DNA of 64,000 bases from Phycisphaerales bacterium (GTDB lineage: Bacteria > Planctomycetota > Phycisphaerae > Phycisphaerales > UBA1924): positions 1 through 64,000 of the forward strand of contig JADJMV010000014.1 in assembly GCA_016709445.1 (NCBI GenBank). The letters run 5' to 3'. Below, one piece after another: positions 35,923 through 46,238 of the stretch. The position numbers and the translations under genes are program-made. The notes below the pieces were generated by a model. The model did no database searches and was not told the DNA's origin. It worked only from the letters and a program-made list of their open reading frames with translations. Position 1 is the first letter of the stretch. Every line of letters starts with the position of its first letter.

Positions 35923-36937
35923 ATGCCCCGGCCCCGCCCCCGCCCCCCGCCCCTTCACCCTCGCCCCGCTCGCCACCACCGGCGACACCTTCGCCGATTT
36001 CGCCCCCTACGTGCCCTCGATCAACAACGCCGGCGAGGTCGCCTTCCAAGCGTCGCTCCGCGCCGGCGGGTCCAGCGTGTTCGTATCGCGCGGGGGCGCC
36101 ATCGAGCCGGTGGTCGAGCCGGGCCGCGACATCGCCGAGGTCGTCAGCCACCCCGCGCTCAACGATGCCGGGGCCTGCTGCTTCTACGCCCTCACGCCGC
36201 AGGGCGACCGCCTCGTTGCCCTCGCGGCCGCCGGTCGCGTGCGCACCATCGCGCCCGGCGCCGGCCCCCTGGGGCCGACGATCAACAACGCGGGCGTCGT
36301 CGCCTTCCGCGCCGCCAGCCCCGGCCCCGACCAATCGGGCATATGCCTCGCCGACGGAGCATCAAACACGACGATCGCCCAGGTGGGCCCGCGGTTCAGC
36401 GCCTTCCACGGATTGCCCCTCGTCGGCCCCGGTTCGGCAGTCCTCTTCCGGGCCGACACGCGAGCCGGCGGCCAGGCGATCATCCTCGCCCGCGATGGCC
36501 AGGAGCGGGTGGTGTGCGCCACCGGCGAGCGCTTCGCCGCCCTCGGGGCCTTCCCCGCGATGAACGACGCAGGCCAGGTCGCGTTCGCCGCCACGCTCCG
36601 CTCCGGCGAGTCCGCCATCTTCCTCGATGGGCCCGGCGGCCTGCGCATGCTCCTGGATGGCTCCGGCCCCTTCGAGAGCTTCCGAGGCGTGCTCGTCGAT
36701 GGCGCCGGCGGCGTCGTCTTCTACGCCACGCCCCGGGCCGGCTCGCTCGGCGTCTACGCCGGCCCCGACCCGGTGCGGGATCGCCTCCTCGGCATCGGCA
36801 CGCCGTTCCTGGGCTCCCTCGTCACCGAGTTCGCCCTCAACCCCGTCTCGATCAACGAGGCGGGGCAGATCACGATCCGGGTGGCGCTGGAGGATGGGAG
36901 AGGGGTTGTGGTGCGGGGGGATGTCGGAGGGATGTAG
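35923..36937 (+). CDS. NxxGxVxF-repeat (DUF7453-like) protein, frameshifted near its start
   Basis: About 330 residues of repeated beta units with the pattern NxxGxVAFxA (INNAGEVAFQAS, INNAGVVAFRAA, MNDAGQVAFAAT, INEAGQITIRVA), typical of planctomycete surface proteins. The body is in the frame ending 36937. The ATG (35923) is in another frame and the shift falls in the C-run 35939-35952 (MPRPRPRPPP then FTLAPLATTGD). With that repaired, the protein starts directly at the repeats without a visible signal peptide, so a longer N-terminus may be missing. Function unknown. Confidence 0.7.
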
Positions 36938-37224
36938 GAGAGACTGAGCGGGCAAGACGGGGAGGATCAGAGGGAATAACTCGAGATTCCAGATTCCAAA
37001 TCGCCAACTGCGCCCCTCGGGTCTCTCATAGCACGTGGATCAGGTTTTGAGGAGCAGGTCAACCCCACAAACTCTAACCAAGCACCGCCCCCCAGAGCCC
37101 GGCCGCTACAACCGAGAATCTCGCCCCGACCCCCGCTCCCGCGCCGTCATATCGGTGACCTCCCGCCCTCTCCCCTTGAGCATCCCCTCCCCCCGCGTCA
37201 CGATATGGGTGGAGGACAACCCCG

Positions 37225-38128
37225 ATGCACACCCACACCAACGGCTCCACCAACGGCGCACCCCATCACCACGCCCACCAGAACGGCCACCACCACTCTC
37301 ACAACAACTCCCACGATCACTTCCACGACAACTCCGCCCACAACCCCCCCCACAACGAACCCCCCAACTCCCACCCCAACCGCATCACGCCCTACATCAC
37401 CCCCGACGCCCCCTCACCCTCTCAACCCATCACCCACGCGTCCCCTCCCCTCTCCGACCCCGGCCCCGCGGCCCCCTGGCCCCTTCGGCCACTGCGTCCC
37501 CCTCTCCGCCCTCGACGCTCTCCTCGCCGACTTCCACTCCGCCGCCCTCCCCCTCGAAGGCCTCGCGGCCCGCCACTCCCTCACCCTCTCCCAACTCCTC
37601 GAGATCGTGAACTCCCCCCTCTTCCTCGCCCGCCTCGACCTGATCGAGGCCACCAACGAACGCCGCGCCCGCGCCATCGCGAGCGCCGGCCTCGCCGACG
37701 CCACCTTCGTCCTCCGCCACCTCGTCGAGGCCTTCGTCACCGGCGAAGCCCACCCCGACCCCGCCCGCAAGGCCGCCAACACCCTCTTCCGCCGCGCCGC
37801 CACCCCAAAGCAGCCCCCAACAGAGGCCCCGGCGCCAGCCCGGGCTCCGACCTCCCACCAGCCCCCACCCCCCAATCCCACCCCAAAACCGCCCCCAACA
37901 GAGGCCCCGGCGCCAGCCCGGGCTCCGAACTCCCACACACTCCCGCCCCCCAATCCCCCCCCAACGCCCACTCCCGCCCCCGAGCGCACCCACACCCCCC
38001 GAGCGCCAGCGAGCGGGTCCCAACCACCCCCCGCGCCCACAACCACGGATCCCCCGCGCCCCGACGCGCCGCCCCACACCAGCCCCGCCCCTACGCCGGC
38101 ATATCCCGCGACGGATCGAACCGCCTGA
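37225..38128 (+). CDS. His-rich helical (HTH-like) family protein, paralog 2, frameshifted
   Basis: GGAGG at 37211-37215 supports ATG 37225. The first ~50 residues are His/Asn-rich (HTHTNGSTNGAPHHHAHQ, HHHSHNNSHDHFHDN) and could bind Zn, Ni or Cu. The frame shifts near 37475 and continues with the helical core LSALDALLADF, ARHSLTLSQLLEIVNSP, ARLDLIEATNERR, ending DPARKAANTLFRRA, the same core as the 1447 gene. A Pro-rich tail contains a 38-bp direct repeat (37813, 37891). It overlaps the end of the ABC permease by 38 bp. The pair is worth naming as a family; role unknown. Confidence 0.65.
37813..37928 (+). repeat. 38-bp direct repeat in the Pro-rich tail
   Basis: The 38-bp unit at 37813-37850, containing GGCGCCAGCCCGGGCTCCGA, recurs at 37891-37928. 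The offset is 78 bp (26 codons), so the protein repeats PPTEAPAPARAP. The unit is strongly GC-rich with inverted GCCCCGG/CCGGGC-like parts, like other short elements here. Confidence 0.7.
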
Positions 38129-39713
38129 ACGAATTGGCGACCATGGCGATGCCGACGGCCGCCAGGCCGCACGCCCCGAGCGTGAGGGCGACGATGGTGA
38201 CCGCGGCGTTCTTGGTGGTGAACCACGCGAGGGCGCCGAGGCCCCCGAGCACACCGCCGGCCGCGAGCAGCATGAGGACCTTGAGAATCGCGGTGGCCAT
38301 GTGCCGGAACATGACATTGGTGTCCGCGGCCGAGCCGGCCGTCACCCGCGTGGGAAAGAGCAGGAAGACCGTGTTCTCGATCGAGCAGACCACCGTCCCG
38401 ACGGGCAGGGCGCAGAGCAGCAGCGAGGTGGGCAGCCACCACCCGCCCGCGTGGAAGAGCGGGAGGGCGATGCCGACCACGGCGATCATCGCGGCCGTGA
38501 TGAGCGCCGGAGCGGCGAGCTGGCCCATCGCCACGGCCCAGGGGCGCACGGGCAGCGACTTGAGCGTGTCGAAATGGTCGAGGTCGCCCCGGAAGTCGAA
38601 CCGGAGCAGCGAGGAGAAGACGACATACAGCGGGAAGGCCAGCCCGCCGATGCCCGCGCCGCCCTTGGTGTCGCCGAGGAGCCAGCGGGCCAGCACCATC
38701 ATGCCGATGATGAGCCCGAAGAGCGCGAGCACGCTGGGCCATGCGCGGGCGGCGGTGAGGAGCTGCCGCCACGCCAGCGGGCCGACGCCCCCCAGGTGGG
38801 GGAACGAGGGCAGCCGGACCGCGGCGCTCCTGGCGACGAGGCCGGAGCCCGAACGCTTCGCACGGTCGAGCTTGGCCGCCGAGCGGGCGCTGGCGGCCAG
38901 CGCAGCCTCGGCGTAGAGCCCGTCGAGCTTGAAGATGCCCATCAGGATCGCGCCGAGCATGGCAATCGCCCCCGCGCACCACGCGAGGAGCAGGATGCCC
39001 GGGGGAGAGAGCAGGATGTGGATGAAGACCTCGAAGGGCGAGAGCGCAGCGCGGGCGATGGGCGAGTCGTGGGAGCGGGCGCCGATGCTGCGGAGGATGG
39101 CGCCGAGATCGACAAAGCCCGCCGCCCGGACCGTGGGAGCAGCCGCGAGAACGGCGGCGAGCAGGATGATCGCGACCAGGCCGAGGGCGATGCGTCCGTA
39201 GACGCCCTGGCCGAGCCGTTGGCGGGCGAGGGCGGCGAGGACGCCGGTGAGCTGGGTGAAGAGAAAGGCGAGGAAGAGCGCGAGGAAGGCCGAGAGCCAC
39301 GAGGCCCCGACGTGCATGAGGCGCCCGGAGAGGAAGAGGCTGAAGATGAGCCCGCCGAGCGCGCCCATGCCGAGCTTGTAGACCAGGAGCTGCCGGCGGC
39401 TGAAGGGTGCGGGGAAGAGGAAGTCCATCTCCGGAGCGGTGAACTCCAGTGCGCGGCTGGTGAGGGCGGTGGCGAGGCGCGTGGCGATGAGGAGGGCGAG
39501 GATGAGCGGGCCGATGGAAAGGACGATCGCCGGGTCGGTGTGCTTGTCGTCGTTGAGCACGGCGACGACGACGAAGGAGGCGACCCAACTCACGAGCAGG
39601 TAGCAGGCGAAGACCCCGCCGAGGATGCGACGCACCAGGCTGCCGCGCGTGACGAAGCGGCGGAACCACGCGGTGATCCGCATGCGGAGGAGCTTGAGGA
39701 GCGCGGGATGCAC
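38091..39713 (-). CDS. ABC-type exporter membrane subunit
   Basis: Integral membrane protein of 540 residues with about ten to twelve hydrophobic segments in two halves (LVRRILGGVFACYLLVSWVA first, LGACGLAAVGIAMVANSF last). It is like the putative ABC exporter permease family. GTG 39713 abuts the ATPase stop, so the two are translationally coupled and form one transporter. The conserved middle FTAPEMDFLFPAPFSRRQLLVYKL is typical. Substrate unknown. Confidence 0.85.
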   Translation of the reverse strand: MHPALLKLLRMRITAWFRRFVTRGSLVRRILGGVFACYLLVSWVASFVVVAVLNDDKHTDPAIVLSIGPLILALLIATRLATALTSRALEFTAPEMDFLFPAPFSRRQLLVYKLGMGALGGLIFSLFLSGRLMHVGASWLSAFLALFLAFLFTQLTGVLAALARQRLGQGVYGRIALGLVAIILLAAVLAAAPTVRAAGFVDLGAILRSIGARSHDSPIARAALSPFEVFIHILLSPPGILLLAWCAGAIAMLGAILMGIFKLDGLYAEAALAASARSAAKLDRAKRSGSGLVARSAAVRLPSFPHLGGVGPLAWRQLLTAARAWPSVLALFGLIIGMMVLARWLLGDTKGGAGIGGLAFPLYVVFSSLLRFDFRGDLDHFDTLKSLPVRPWAVAMGQLAAPALITAAMIAVVGIALPLFHAGGWWLPTSLLLCALPVGTVVCSIENTVFLLFPTRVTAGSAADTNVMFRHMATAILKVLMLLAAGGVLGGLGALAWFTTKNAAVTIVALTLGACGLAAVGIAMVANSFRRFDPSRDMPA

Positions 39714-40505
39714 TCAGGCGGCCCCGCCGGGCGAGTTGGAGTCGGGCGAGTGGAGCCCGGGTTGGGCAGCCGCCTCGGGCTGGGCCTCGGTGGCCCGGAA
39801 GAAGAGGTCCTCGAGCGACGCGGAGGCATCGGGGCCGCCAAACTGGGCGCGGGCCGCGGCGATGGAGCCGGCGAAGACCTGCCGGCCGCCGAGGATGATG
39901 AGGAGGCTGGTGCAGAGGTCTTCGACGAGTGCGAGGAGGTGGCTGGAGATGAAGAAGGCGGCCCCGGCGGCGGCGCGCTCGCGGATCGAGTCTTTCATCT
40001 CGCGGATGCCGCGGGGGTCGAGGCCGGTGAGGGGCTCGTCGAGCATGATGAAGGCGGGGTCGTGCAGGTAAGCGCAGCAGATGGCGACCTTCTGGCGCAT
40101 GCCGCGGGAGAGTTCGCCGGCGAGGGCCTTGCGCTTGTCGGTGAGCTGGAAGCGGGTGAGAAGGGCTTCTGCCCTGGGCTTCCAGTCTTGCACGCGGTAG
40201 GCGGAGGCGATGAACTCGAGGTGTTCGTTGACGGTGAGGGCGTCGAAGAGGCGGGGGTCGTCGGGGACGTAGGCGAGCCGGCCCTTGGCCTTCACCGGCT
40301 GGGCGGCGATGTCGAACCCGTCGACGGCGATCGTGCCGCTGGTCGCGGGGATGATGCCGGCGATGCAACGCATGGTCGTGGTCTTGCCCGCGCCGTTGGG
40401 ACCGACGAGGCCGACGACCTCGCCCGGCTGCACGGAGAAGGTGAGCCCCTGGACGGCGTGGGTGGTCTGGTAGCTCTTGTGGAGGTCGGCGACTTCGACG
40501 AGCAA
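39714..40505 (-). CDS. ABC transporter ATP-binding protein
   Basis: Hydrolyses ATP to drive the adjacent permease. Walker A GPNGAGKTTTMR, Q-loop AYVPDDPRLF, signature LSRGMRQKVAI, Walker B FIMLDEPLTGLDP, H-loop FISSHLLAL. The 263-residue length is usual for ABC-2 type exporters. The start is TTG 40505 with GGAG about 8 bp upstream. Seventy bases separate it from hmgA. Confidence 0.92.
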   Translation of the reverse strand: MLVEVADLHKSYQTTHAVQGLTFSVQPGEVVGLVGPNGAGKTTTMRCIAGIIPATSGTIAVDGFDIAAQPVKAKGRLAYVPDDPRLFDALTVNEHLEFIASAYRVQDWKPRAEALLTRFQLTDKRKALAGELSRGMRQKVAICCAYLHDPAFIMLDEPLTGLDPRGIREMKDSIRERAAAGAAFFISSHLLALVEDLCTSLLIILGGRQVFAGSIAAARAQFGGPDASASLEDLFFRATEAQPEAAAQPGLHSPDSNSPGGAA

Positions 40506-40575
40506 AGGGGGGCTCCGAGAGGGCTTGGCCCGGGAGAGAAACTGGCCGGATCGCGCGAGCCGGGCCCGTGGGAGC

Positions 40576-41883
40576 TTATGTCCAGGTGTTGGTGGGAGCG
40601 TCCTTGTCCGTGCCGGGGGCCCGGCCGCGATTGCCGGCTGGGGCGTCCGAGCGCGGCTCGCCGGGGGCGTGGTGGTCGGCGCGCCAGCTCTCGGGGTAGT
40701 GGGGGTCGTCGATGCCGAGGCCGGCCTTGGTGGGGAAGAGGGGTCGGAAGGTGTCGCACATGACGGCGAGTTCGTCGGTGAACGTCTTGCCGAGGCTCTT
40801 CTCGACGGTGCCGGGGTGAGGGCCGTGCGGGATGCCCTGCGGGTGGAGGCTGATCGAGCCGGACTCGATGCCCCGCCGGGCCTTGTAGTTGCCCTCGACG
40901 TAGTAGAGGACCTCGTCGGAGTCGATGTTGGAGTGGTTGTAAGGGATGGGGATGGCCTCGGGGTGGAAGTCCAGCACGCGGGGGCAGAAGGAGCAGATGA
41001 CGAAGTTGTGGCCTTCGAAGGTCTGGTGGATGGGGGGCGGCATGTGGAGCTTGCCGACGATGGGGGCGAAGTCGTCGATGTTGAAGCAGTAGGGGTAGTA
41101 GCAACCGTCCCAGCCGACGACGTCGAGGGGATGGTAGCTGTAGATGTAGGAGTGGACGCAGTCGCGGGCCTTGATGCGCACCTCGAACTCGCCGAGTTGG
41201 TCCACGGTGAGAGGCAGTTCGGGGATTCGGAGGTCGCGCTCGCAGTAGGGCGCGTGCTCCAGGAACTGGCTGGTCTGCTTGGAGATGTAGCGGGGGGGCG
41301 GGCCGATGTGGGAGGCGTTGGCGGTCTCGAAGGCGACGAACTTGCCGAAGGGCATGTCGGCCCTGGACGCCCCCTCGGGACGCTCGCCGTCCTTGAGCTC
41401 GTTGAACTCGAGGCGGTAGATGGTGCCCTTGGGGATGATGATGTAGTCCTTGGGCCCGAACTTGAGCGTGCCGAACATGGAGTGGAGGGCGCCGGAGCCG
41501 TAGTGGATGAAGAGGCACTCGTCGCCCTGGCCGTTCTTGAAGTGGTAGTCCATCTGCTTGGCGGGGATGCAGAGGGCCATCTCGACGTCGCTGTTGCCGA
41601 GGACGACGACGCGCCCGTCCACCGGGTCGCCGCTCGCCTTCATGGGCGCGGTCTTCATGTGCCGCATGCGCATGATCTCGCATTCGACGTATTCGGGCTT
41701 GGTGACGTAGAGCTTCTTCCAGCCGGTGACCTGGGTGGGCGGGTGGATGTGGTAGAGCGTGCTGGTGGGGCCGACGAAGCCCTCGGTGCCGAAGAGCTCC
41801 TCGGAGTAGAGGGCGCCGTCGGGGCGGCGGAACTGGATGTGCCGCTTGTGGGGGATCTCGCCGAGCTTGGTGTAGTACGGCAT
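40576..41883 (-). CDS. hmgA: Homogentisate 1,2-dioxygenase
   Basis: Opens the aromatic ring of homogentisate in tyrosine and phenylalanine catabolism, using Fe(II). The 435-residue protein carries the family segments FIHYGSGALHSMFGTLKFG, YIIIPKGTIYRLEF, FEVRIKARD, PLDVVGWDGCYYPYCFNI and iron-site residues in the cupin region NHSNIDSDEVLYYVEGNYKARRGIESGS plus SLHPQGIPHGPHPG. Only the disordered tail after YPESWRADHH is unusual. AGGAG abuts ATG 41883, an odd zero spacing. No other tyrosine-catabolic gene is nearby. Confidence 0.93.
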   Translation of the reverse strand: MPYYTKLGEIPHKRHIQFRRPDGALYSEELFGTEGFVGPTSTLYHIHPPTQVTGWKKLYVTKPEYVECEIMRMRHMKTAPMKASGDPVDGRVVVLGNSDVEMALCIPAKQMDYHFKNGQGDECLFIHYGSGALHSMFGTLKFGPKDYIIIPKGTIYRLEFNELKDGERPEGASRADMPFGKFVAFETANASHIGPPPRYISKQTSQFLEHAPYCERDLRIPELPLTVDQLGEFEVRIKARDCVHSYIYSYHPLDVVGWDGCYYPYCFNIDDFAPIVGKLHMPPPIHQTFEGHNFVICSFCPRVLDFHPEAIPIPYNHSNIDSDEVLYYVEGNYKARRGIESGSISLHPQGIPHGPHPGTVEKSLGKTFTDELAVMCDTFRPLFPTKAGLGIDDPHYPESWRADHHAPGEPRSDAPAGNRGRAPGTDKDAPTNTWT

Positions 41884-41966
41884 CTCCTGCGTTCCTCGTT
41901 CTTCCCCGCGCCGTCTCGTCGCGACGGGGGAGGGGGTTCGGAGGCATTCTAGGGGATGGGGGCAGC

Positions 41967-42003
41967 GGAGACGGAGAGATGGAGAGACGAAGAGACGGAG
42001 TGG
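41967..42003. repeat. Dispersed GAAGAGACGG repeat
   Basis: GGAGACGGAGAGATGGAGAG followed by ACGAAGAGACGGAGTG shares AGAGACGAAGAGACGGAGTG with the copy at 26824-26851 (minus reading). It lies in the gap between obgE and hmgA. Confidence 0.6.
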
Positions 42004-42029
42004 GAGGAGGGGCGGCGCGAGGGAGGGGC

Positions 42030-43076
<1,047 letters not shown>

Positions 43077-43130
43077 GCGGCAAGGGTAGTCCTCCGCCGC
43101 GTCGGCCGATTTTTGGGGTTTGGGGCGTGG

Positions 43131-43541
43131 TCAGGCGGCTTCGGCGTAGCGGCGTCCGCTGAGGCTGCGGAGGAAGAGTTCACGCTCGGCGACCGAGCCG
43201 AAGCTGGTGAAGACGGCGGCCATGCGGACGGGGCCTGGGGCGTCGTCGTCGTCGGTCCAGATCACGGTGCCGCGGACATGGACGCTGGTGAGGTCGGTGT
43301 GGCCGTCGGCGAGTCCCTGGAGCCACTCGGGGAGCGTGAGTCTCATCCAGATGGGGGTTCCGCTCTCGATGGCGTCGTCGAGCTCGAAGCAGACCCCGCC
43401 GCGGGAGATGTCGTAGGCGTGGCCTTCGAGCTCGGCGGCGCCGTCGACGGCCAGCTTCACGGCGATGGCGGAGTACATCGGCTTGAGGGCGAACCTGGTG
43501 TGCGCCCGACGATCGCTGGGTTTGCCCTTGAGCTCTTGCAC
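43131..43541 (-). CDS. PilZ-domain protein
   Basis: About 136 residues with the PilZ c-di-GMP signature: RRAHTRF (RxxxR-like) and, ~38 residues later, DISRGGVCFEL (DxSxxG). It would bind c-di-GMP and relay a motility or envelope signal. GTG 43541 has GGAAGG at the proper distance; ATG 43604 gives a 21-residue longer version without visible Shine-Dalgarno. It lies between obgE and the Fur-like gene on the same strand. Confidence 0.8.
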   Translation of the reverse strand: MQELKGKPSDRRAHTRFALKPMYSAIAVKLAVDGAAELEGHAYDISRGGVCFELDDAIESGTPIWMRLTLPEWLQGLADGHTDLTSVHVRGTVIWTDDDDAPGPVRMAAVFTSFGSVAERELFLRSLSGRRYAEAA

Positions 43542-43630
43542 GAAACAGCCCCTTCCGGGTGATTGGCGGCCGCGCGGGGAGGCGGCCAGCGCCCGGAACT
43601 GCATCGGCCGTCGGGGGACCGGGGTTGACC

Positions 43631-44119
43631 TCAGGTGGGAGAATCGGCGGGGTGGGCGATGAGCTGGACCCCGAGACTCACCAGGGGAAAGCCCGTGGTC
43701 GAGGCGATCCTCGCCGCGAGGGCGGGGGGGAGGGCGTGGAGGACTTCGCGGCTGACCTCGGGGGGCAGGTCGAGCACGCGTCCGTCGGGGAGCACGAGGT
43801 GGACGTGGTCGGAGAGGTCGGCGTCGAACCGGCAGCCGGCGGAGACGTTGGGCAGGCGGCGGCAGAGGCCCGCGTTGCAGAGGGCGTCGAGGGTGTTGTA
43901 GACGGTGGCGAGGCTGAGGCCGGGGTCGCCGCCGCGGACGAGTTCGTGGAGTTCTTCGGCGGTCGGGTGGGCGCTGCTGGCGCAGAGTGCGGCGTAGACC
44001 GCCTCCCGCTGGCGGGTGTGGCGGAGGCCGGCGCGGTGGAATGCCTCGCGGACTTCGAGCAGGGCGGGCTCCTTCGAGGGAAAGTATTGGGCGCGAGGGA
44101 GCCTGAGGCGAGCGGTCAA
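43631..44119 (-). CDS. Fur-family metalloregulator without the structural CxxC pairs
   Basis: A winged-helix repressor: GLRHTRQREAVYAALCAS, HPTAEELHELV, then the recognition-helix block LSLATVYNTLDALCNAGL. In the dimerisation half, SDHVHLVLPDGRVLDLPPEV replaces the usual HHDHLxCxxCG, so neither zinc CxxC is present. It may sense Fe, Mn or peroxide differently, as the BosR/Irr-like and planctomycete subtypes do. The TTG at 44119 overlaps the GNAT stop (TTGA); CTG 44062 after GGAG is an alternative start. Confidence 0.82.
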   Translation of the reverse strand: MTARLRLPRAQYFPSKEPALLEVREAFHRAGLRHTRQREAVYAALCASSAHPTAEELHELVRGGDPGLSLATVYNTLDALCNAGLCRRLPNVSAGCRFDADLSDHVHLVLPDGRVLDLPPEVSREVLHALPPALAARIASTTGFPLVSLGVQLIAHPADSPT

Positions 44120-44619
44120 TCGTCGGTGGCCGCGACATGGCGGAGGGCCATGCGGTGGTGGGGGATGCCGGCTTCGAGGAACTCGTCGTTGTCGGCCTGC
44201 CAGCCCAGGCGGCCGTAGAAGGGCATGGCGGAGAGTTGGGCGTGGCAGAAGACCTCGCTGAGGCGGAGTTCGCCGAAGGCCCGGGTTTCGAGTTCGATGA
44301 CGAGTCGGCGGCCGATGCCCTCGCCCTGGCGTTGGGGATCGACGGCCATCTGCATGAGCTTGCCGGAGCCGGGCTCGGGGTAGTGTGGGATCAGGAGGAC
44401 GCATCCAACGACGCGTTCGCCGGCGGGGTGATCGAGGACGGCGACGAAGTGCTCGGCGCGGGGGTCGATTTCGGGGTAGTTGGTGTGGAACCAGGCGATG
44501 TCTTTGCCGAGGGGGCGGAGGAGGACCGACTCGCGCAGGGCGCACTCTTGCGGGTAGAGGGCGTGGTTGGTGTCGATCTTGAGGTAGCGGATCACGGCGG
44601 TTCTCGGGGGTCGGGGCAT
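44116..44619 (-). CDS. GNAT family N-acetyltransferase (ElaA-like)
   Basis: A 167-residue acetyl-CoA-dependent acyltransferase with the P-loop MAVDPQRQGEGIGRRLV (Q/RxxGxG/A) and C-terminal LSAMPFYGRLGWQADNDEFLEAGIPHHRM as in ElaA-like proteins. Substrate unknown. First gene of the minus-strand run that continues to the ABC exporter. Confidence 0.85.
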   Translation of the reverse strand: MPRPPRTAVIRYLKIDTNHALYPQECALRESVLLRPLGKDIAWFHTNYPEIDPRAEHFVAVLDHPAGERVVGCVLLIPHYPEPGSGKLMQMAVDPQRQGEGIGRRLVIELETRAFGELRLSEVFCHAQLSAMPFYGRLGWQADNDEFLEAGIPHHRMALRHVAATDD

Positions 44620-44683
44620 TATCGGTCGCGGGGCGGGTGAAGGTTAGCGAAACCAAACCGGGTTTGCCTGGGGGGCGTATAGG

Positions 44684-45403
44684 TTGGCCGTGGGCAGGGA
44701 TGATTCGCCAGAGTGGGGCGGGCCGCGGTGTGAGAGCTGCGGGTATTCGATCGCGGGGCTGCCGGCGGCGGCGCGGTGTCCTGAGTGCGCGAGACCGGTG
44801 GGGTCGAGCGATGCGTCGCTGCGGCGGGGGACGCCATATCAGCGGGTGCCGCGGTTCGATCGGGTGTGGGCGTCAATCCGGCTGACGCTGCTGGAGCCGG
44901 GGGTGGCTTGGGCGAACGCCCGGCCTCTGTGGCATGCCTCGTGGCAATTGCAGAACCTCACGCTGCTCTTGGCGAGCGTGGGGTATGGAGTGGGGGTGGC
45001 CTTCGCGGTGGCGGACATCGGCTTGCCTGGAGCGTCCGCGGACGTGGGCCTCCACTTCGCGCTGGGTATGTTCTTCGCGGCACCGAGTTTCATCGTGTTG
45101 TTTCTGGTTGCGGCGGTCGTGGGCGCGGTGTTGCGGTCGAGCCGTGGGGGGCAGGGGTTCGACAAGGTGCTCGCGACCACGGTCGTGGGGCACGCGGCTG
45201 CGGGGTTCGTGCCGGGCGCAATGGCGTCGTCGGTGAGCGGCATCGTGATGGACCTGATCTGGGTGCGCCCGGTGGTGTGCTTTGCGGTGCAGGCGGCGTG
45301 TTGGGTGCTGGGTTTGGGGTGGTTTGTGGTGTCGGTGGTGGGTGGCGTGGCGGCAATGCGCTATGCAAATCGGGATGGGCGCTGGCTGGAGGAGGAAGCA
45401 TGA
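44684..45403 (+). CDS. Zinc-ribbon membrane protein (paralog A)
   Basis: TTG 44684 start. An N-terminal zinc ribbon (CESCGYSIAGLPAAARCPEC) is typical of planctomycete proteins. Then an ~80-residue linker and four membrane segments (NLTLLLASVGYGVGVAFAV, MFFAAPSFIVLFLVAAVV, VVGHAAAGFVPGAMASSVSG, PVVCFAVQAACWVLGLGWF). The TTVVGHAAAGFV segment matches AITAHATAGWVV in the next gene, so they are paralogs of Yip1-like topology. The stop overlaps the next start in ATGA. Function unknown. Confidence 0.75.
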   Translation: MAVGRDDSPEWGGPRCESCGYSIAGLPAAARCPECARPVGSSDASLRRGTPYQRVPRFDRVWASIRLTLLEPGVAWANARPLWHASWQLQNLTLLLASVGYGVGVAFAVADIGLPGASADVGLHFALGMFFAAPSFIVLFLVAAVVGAVLRSSRGGQGFDKVLATTVVGHAAAGFVPGAMASSVSGIVMDLIWVRPVVCFAVQAACWVLGLGWFVVSVVGGVAAMRYANRDGRWLEEEA

Positions 45404-46220
45404 AGCGGCAGGGATCGCCGTGGCGTGATGAGTTTGAGCTGCTGTGCGAGTGGTGCGGGTATTCGGTGGATGGGCTGCCCGGGGGCGGGGCGTGTCCGGA
45501 GTGCGGTCGGGCGATCGCGGGGAGCGTGCCGGGGCGCGGGCGGGGACGGCGTGGCAGCGGAAGCCGGGCGTCGTGGGTTGGGCGCGGACGAACGTTGCGT
45601 TGCTTGTGCGGCCCCGGACGACGATGCGTGCGGTGGTCGTGGAGCGGGGTCGGTCGATCTCGTTCGCCCGCACGAATTATCTGGTGGGCGGCGCGGTGCT
45701 GGCTGCTGGGTTGTGTGTGGCGTGCTTGAGGTTCGGGTGGATGCTGCACCGGTTTCTGGACGCCTCGCACCACGAGTCGTGGGTGGCGCGGGCCGGGGTG
45801 ATGACACTGGTCTTTGGCATCGGGTGGGCGTTGGGGGCGGCGGCTCTCAGACTGCTCACCTGGATCGAGTTTCTGGGGATTCGGGCGTTCGGGCGCGTGC
45901 ACCGGGCGCGGATCACGCCGACGATCGCGACGGCGATCACGGCGCACGCGACGGCGGGTTGGGTGGTGGGGGCGGTGATGATGCTGGTGGGGCTCGTGGC
46001 CGGGGTGTGGCTCCACGGCGTGGCGATGCGCCAGAATGTCGGGGGGGTGCGGGGGGCGCTCGAGCTTGCGCCGGCGTGGATTCCGCTGCTCTCGGGTCTC
46101 GGCGCGATCCTGGTGTTCGACGCGATCGTGTATGTGGGGGTGCGGCAGTGCCGGTTTGCGAATCGGGCGAGAGAGGGCGGGGTTGAGGCACCTTCGCCCC
46201 TCCGGGGCTCTGAGGGGTAG
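45400..46220 (+). CDS. Zinc-ribbon membrane protein (paralog B), frameshifted
   Basis: ATG 45400 overlaps the previous stop (ATGA) with GGAGG upstream. The zinc ribbon is CEWCGYSVDGLPGGGACPEC. The frame shifts near 45545 in a G/C-rich stretch (GSVPGRGRG... to GTAWQRKPGVVGW) and then encodes four membrane segments (NYLVGGAVLAAGLCVACL, VMTLVFGIGWALGAAALRLL, AHATAGWVVGAVMMLVGLVA, IPLLSGLGAILVFDAIVYV). Close kin of the preceding gene. The tandem hairpin array starts 18 bp after its stop. Confidence 0.72.
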
Positions 46221-46238
46221 GCGGCGTTGATTCAGGGG

